Of a DNA stretch of 64,000 bases, positions 61,332 through 64,000 are shown in pieces (within the stretch, counting starts at the first letter, position 1; each line of letters begins with the position of its first letter). Source of the DNA: Closterium sp. Naga37s-1 (Eukaryota; Streptophyta; Zygnematophyceae; Desmidiales; Closteriaceae). The position numbers and the translations under genes were made by a program. Location: the NCBI GenBank assembly GCA_947471745.1, contig CANJKZ010000723.1, positions 8,314,501 to 8,378,500 on the forward strand, in the 5' to 3' direction. The notes beneath the pieces are model-generated. The model had not been told where the DNA came from. It was given only the letters and a program-made list of their open reading frames with translations, and made no database searches.

Positions 61332-62875
61332 TGGGTGCTGGTGCCAGTGCTGGTGGTGCTGCTGGTGGCATCAAGGAGGGAGTGGAGAGCAGCAGACGGG
61401 GCGAGCCTCCGGCAGCAGGGAGAGGCAGGGTGGTGGTTGGCTGGCGGGCGTTGTGGCGTGCGCTGAGACTCGTGGTGGTGGATGAAGTGGATGCCATGGT
61501 GCAGGTGGGTAGGGTGGGGTGGAGTGGGGTGGGGTGGGGTGGGGTGGGGTGGGGTGGGGTGGGATGGAGGGTGGAGTGGGGTGGAATGGGGTGGAATGGG
61601 ATGACATTGGATGGGATGGTGCATCCCCTAACTACAGCTTTTTCCCCCTTAACCAGCCCTCCCTCTTCCCCGTTCCTCCCTCTTCCCCGTTCCTCCCTCT
61701 TCCCCGTTCCTCCCTCTTCCCCGTTCCTCCCTCTTCCCCGTTCCTCACTCTACCTGGTTTCCCCCTCTTCCCTGCTCGTCCCTCTTTCCCCCTCCCCCTC
61801 CCCACCCACCCTCACTCAACACCACAGCGTGGGTTCGCCCAGCAGTTGCAGCATATTCTCTCACAGCTAGCTTCTGCCACACACCCGGACGAGTCACACA
61901 AGGCAAATCCGCATCAGCATCACCATGCCACCACCACCACCAGCATTGTCACCGCAGCAGCAGCAGCACCAGCACTTCCAACATCATCAGCAGCAGCTGT
62001 GGTAGCAGCAGCAGCCGTCGTTCCTGGCAGCTGGTGCTGGCATCGGCTTCTGTGTCCCCGGCAGTGCAGGACATGACTTCATCGCTCATGCTCTCCCCCA
62101 TCACCATCTCATGCGCACACACGCCCATGGACACCAATGGGCTCGCACTCACCTCCACCCATGTCAAGCAGGTAGACCAGCCCACCCGTCTCCTGAACTC
62201 CCGCTTCCCCTCTTTCCCCCCTTTCGGCTTCCCCCGCCCCCCCTTCCCCTTCCCCCCAATACCACGCCACAGTTCCCTTCCTCCGTCTTTTACCTCTCAA
62301 GCACCAATCCATGCGGAATGCCAGCCCTGAACGAATGCTTCCCCCTTCCTACATACTTGTCACGTCGCCACTTGTACGTGCAGGTTGTTATCTGGGTGGA
62401 GGAGAAGCACAAGAAGACAAAGCTCTGCGACATACTCTGCCACCCGCGGCACTTCCACCCGCCCGTCCTTGTTTTTGTCTCTTCCCGAGACGGCGCAGAC
62501 CTCCTCTCCTCCACCATCCACAAACTCACCGGCCTCGAAGCAGCTTCCGTACACAGCGGCAAGCTCGCCCCGGATCGTCGTAACACCATCGCACGACTAA
62601 TAACGGGGGAGATTCCTGTTGTGGTGTCTACGGCTGGAGTGCTTGGGCATGGGATACACATTCCCAAGGTGTCGCAGGTTGTGGTGTTTGATATGCCGGT
62701 GAATATGGAGGATTATGTTCATTTGATTGGTCGAGCAGGGCATGTGGGAGCACCGGGAATAGCCATGGCCTTTGTTAATAAGTCTTCACGGCCGTTGCTG
62801 CCTGATCTTGTAGGCTTTCTTAAGTCCACGGCGAATCCAATTCCGCGTGAGCTTGCAGTGTTAGCCCCAAGGTGA
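59065..62875 (+). CDS. RH41: DEAD-box RNA helicase RH41/DDX59-like, with zf-HIT finger
   Basis: The first exon starts at ATG 59,065, with a Lys/Glu-rich leader. A zf-HIT finger follows at residues 194-221 ([14 protein letters not shown], then CSRECKAAC), then an acidic run and the helicase core: Q-motif region [10 protein letters not shown], Walker [10 protein letters not shown], Ia VPSRELAVQ, Ib ATPGRLIEL, motif II DEVD (the RH41/DDX59 variant), [44 protein letters not shown] and [12 protein letters not shown]. Splice sites used are donor 61,504, acceptor 61,828, donor 62,171 and acceptor 62,384; TGA at 62,873. The frame changes at the G7 run 60,873-60,879 and again, unexplained, between about 61,880 and 62,010. 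The zf-HIT plus DEAD-box combination is typical of plant RH41 and animal DDX59. Confidence 0.85.
60162..60258 (+). repeat. 9-bp repeat (GCAGTCAAC)n within the RH41 coding exon
   Basis: About ten units encode alternating NAV/NPV between the acidic region and the Q motif. The unit is the same as in the array at 25,598-26,025. Confidence 0.9.
61215..61375 (+). repeat. GCT/GGT triplet repeats in RH41 coding exon
   Basis: Poly-Ala and Gly/Ala-rich insertion between motifs Ib and II, where other family members have only a few residues. Confidence 0.85.
61515..61760 (+). repeat. (GGGGT)n and (CCTCTTCCCCGTT)n arrays in RH41 intron
   Basis: Two simple arrays lie within the first RH41 intron, the second being pyrimidine-rich near the acceptor. 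Confidence 0.9.
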
Positions 62876-63096
62876 TCTTTGTATATATTATAAGGTGTAT
62901 TTAATTTTTATACTAGTACCAGATGCGAAGTACGGGTGCAACGAGTGTCCCTTTGAAGAAACACGGGTTCCCACTTCAAGATTTTGAATTTCAGATGTGG
63001 AACCTGGTTGACGGATTTCGTTTTATCCTTGCATCAACAAACGTGCACATACACGCAAACCTCACCAGACAAGGAGCACGGGAAAGAAACCACCAT

Positions 63097-63841
63097 ATGA
63101 CTGAATTCGTGCCAGCCGTTGCTTTGTCATTTCGTCCTCGCGCGTCCCCCGTTCTCGCTCTCGCTAACGCTCTTGCTCTGTTTCCCTCGTTGCCATTACT
63201 ACCCTTACTACCCTCTCCGCGGCTCAATTCTCGAGTCTTCTTTGCTCGATACCCATCTAGCACCAGCGTCGTCGGCGTCTCGAAATTCGCGAAGTTTGCG
63301 AACCCCGCGAAATCCGCGAAGTCCACCGCGGAGTCCGTTGGCAAGAAGAGTAACTACCTCATTATGGCAGTCACCGCCGCTTCCGACCCTGGCGCCAGCT
63401 TGTCAGAAGCGGAAACGAAATCGAATATAGACTCCACCACCTTCTCCTCCTCCTCCTCCCCCTCATCGTCGTCGTCGTCCTTCTGGAGCATCGACAAGCG
63501 CGCCAAGCAGTTCACCCTAGCCGTGGTGTGTCATGAGGGGAAGGTCCTTCTCGGTCGCAAGCAGAGAGGGTGAGCCCAGCCCAGCCCAGGCCAGGCATCA
63601 CTGGAGGCATATATCTGATAGCTTCCGCTCGCCTTTTAATGGGACCGGCGTGTCGAAACGTCTCGAACAAATGCGCCTTAAGACGTTTTCCAAATAGGTG
63701 CACGAATTCTCACGATGATGCTGTTTTTGTCCTTTTTGTGTCTGAGAACCTCTCTTGGGCAGGTTCGGCAAGGGTCTCTGGATGTTCTTCGGGGGAAAAG
63801 TCGAGCCGGGCGAAGCCACGGAGCACGCCGCTGCACGCGAG
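63097..63841 (+). CDS. MTH1/NUDT1-like Nudix hydrolase, 5' exons (gene runs off window)
   Basis: Exon 1 63,097-63,569 and exon 2 63,763-63,841, phases agree. The gene continues past 64,000. The join reads RKQRGFGKGLWMFFGGKVE, then PGEATEHAAARE, the first half of a Nudix box (G-x5-E-x7-RE). With LAVVCHEGKVLLG before it, this matches MTH1-type 8-oxo-dGTP diphosphatases, which clean oxidised nucleotides from the pool. About 90 residues precede MAVTAASDPG (ATG 63,364). They are Ser/Arg/Leu-rich with few acids and look like a mitochondrial or plastid targeting peptide. Either ATG could be used, giving dual localisation. Confidence 0.82.
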
Positions 63842-63849
63842 GTATGGTG

Positions 63850-64000
63850 CCTTGAGTCCTCGTGCCATGTGCCATGTGCCGTGTGTCGTGTGCCATGTGC
63901 CATGTGCCGTGTGTCGTGTGCCATGTGCCATGTGCCATGTGCCGTGTGTCGTGTGCCATGTGCCACGTGCATTGTGTCATCTGCCATGTGCCATCTGCCA
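63850..64000 (+). repeat. 7-bp-based repeat (CATGTGC/CGTGTGT) in Nudix intron
   Basis: Higher-order units of 28-42 bp made of GCCATGT and GCCGTGTGTCGT run to the end of the window. Confidence 0.9.

Overview
This window is nuclear DNA of a eukaryote, most probably a streptophyte (a green alga or early plant; a zygnematophyte would fit, but that is inference). The evidence is interrupted genes with GT-AG introns, a chloroplast-targeted alpha/beta hydrolase, a COR27/COR28-like clock regulator, an RH41-type helicase with a zf-HIT finger, and a tyrosine-recombinase retroelement of a type known from green algae. Exons are GC-rich. Introns are long, pyrimidine-rich on the coding strand and full of simple repeats.

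Layout. (1) 1-8,161 (+): 3' part of a dymeclin gene, nine exons with consistent phases. (2) 10,195-11,736 (+): intronless secreted protein with three CHRD domains. (3) 12,313-14,157 (-): intronless low-complexity protein of unknown function. (4) 15,560-19,764 (-): seven-exon type II membrane glycosyltransferase. (5) 20,971-28,241 (+): eight-exon protein with a SAM domain and a VPS13-like C-terminal region. (6) 29,814-33,165 (-): four-exon chloroplast alpha/beta hydrolase whose nucleophile elbow lacks serine. (7) 34,400-34,823: MITE-like element with 28-bp inverted repeats. (8) 36,217-38,277 (+): COR27/COR28-like protein. (9) 38,886-44,742 (+): complete PAT/Ngaro-like retroelement (gag, RT-RNase H, tyrosine recombinase) with split direct repeats A1-B1-A2-B2. 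(10) 45,164-58,228 (-): large NUP133 nucleoporin gene. (11) 59,065-62,875 (+): RH41/DDX59-like RNA helicase with one probable single-base frameshift. (12) 63,097-end (+): 5' exons of an MTH1-like Nudix hydrolase.

The most striking feature is not a gene. In every multi-exon gene with enough sequence to judge, the ends of exons, with their splice sites, are present in two to seven tandem or near-tandem copies inside the neighbouring introns. At many junctions between copies lies a short palindrome of the form TTTTGAG-NCGN-CTCAAAA, with core GTCGAC, GACGTC or GGCGCC. At least fifteen to twenty such sites occur in 64 kb, and one interrupts a duplicated exon copy like an insertion. This looks like a recurrent duplication process, or a tiny palindromic element, that builds introns and supplies decoy splice sites.

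The genes are unrelated housekeeping and accessory loci (Golgi trafficking, nuclear pore, RNA helicase, nucleotide sanitation, lipid-transfer-like, clock) and do not form a pathway. NUP133 and RH41 are divergent and share an 836-bp intergenic region.
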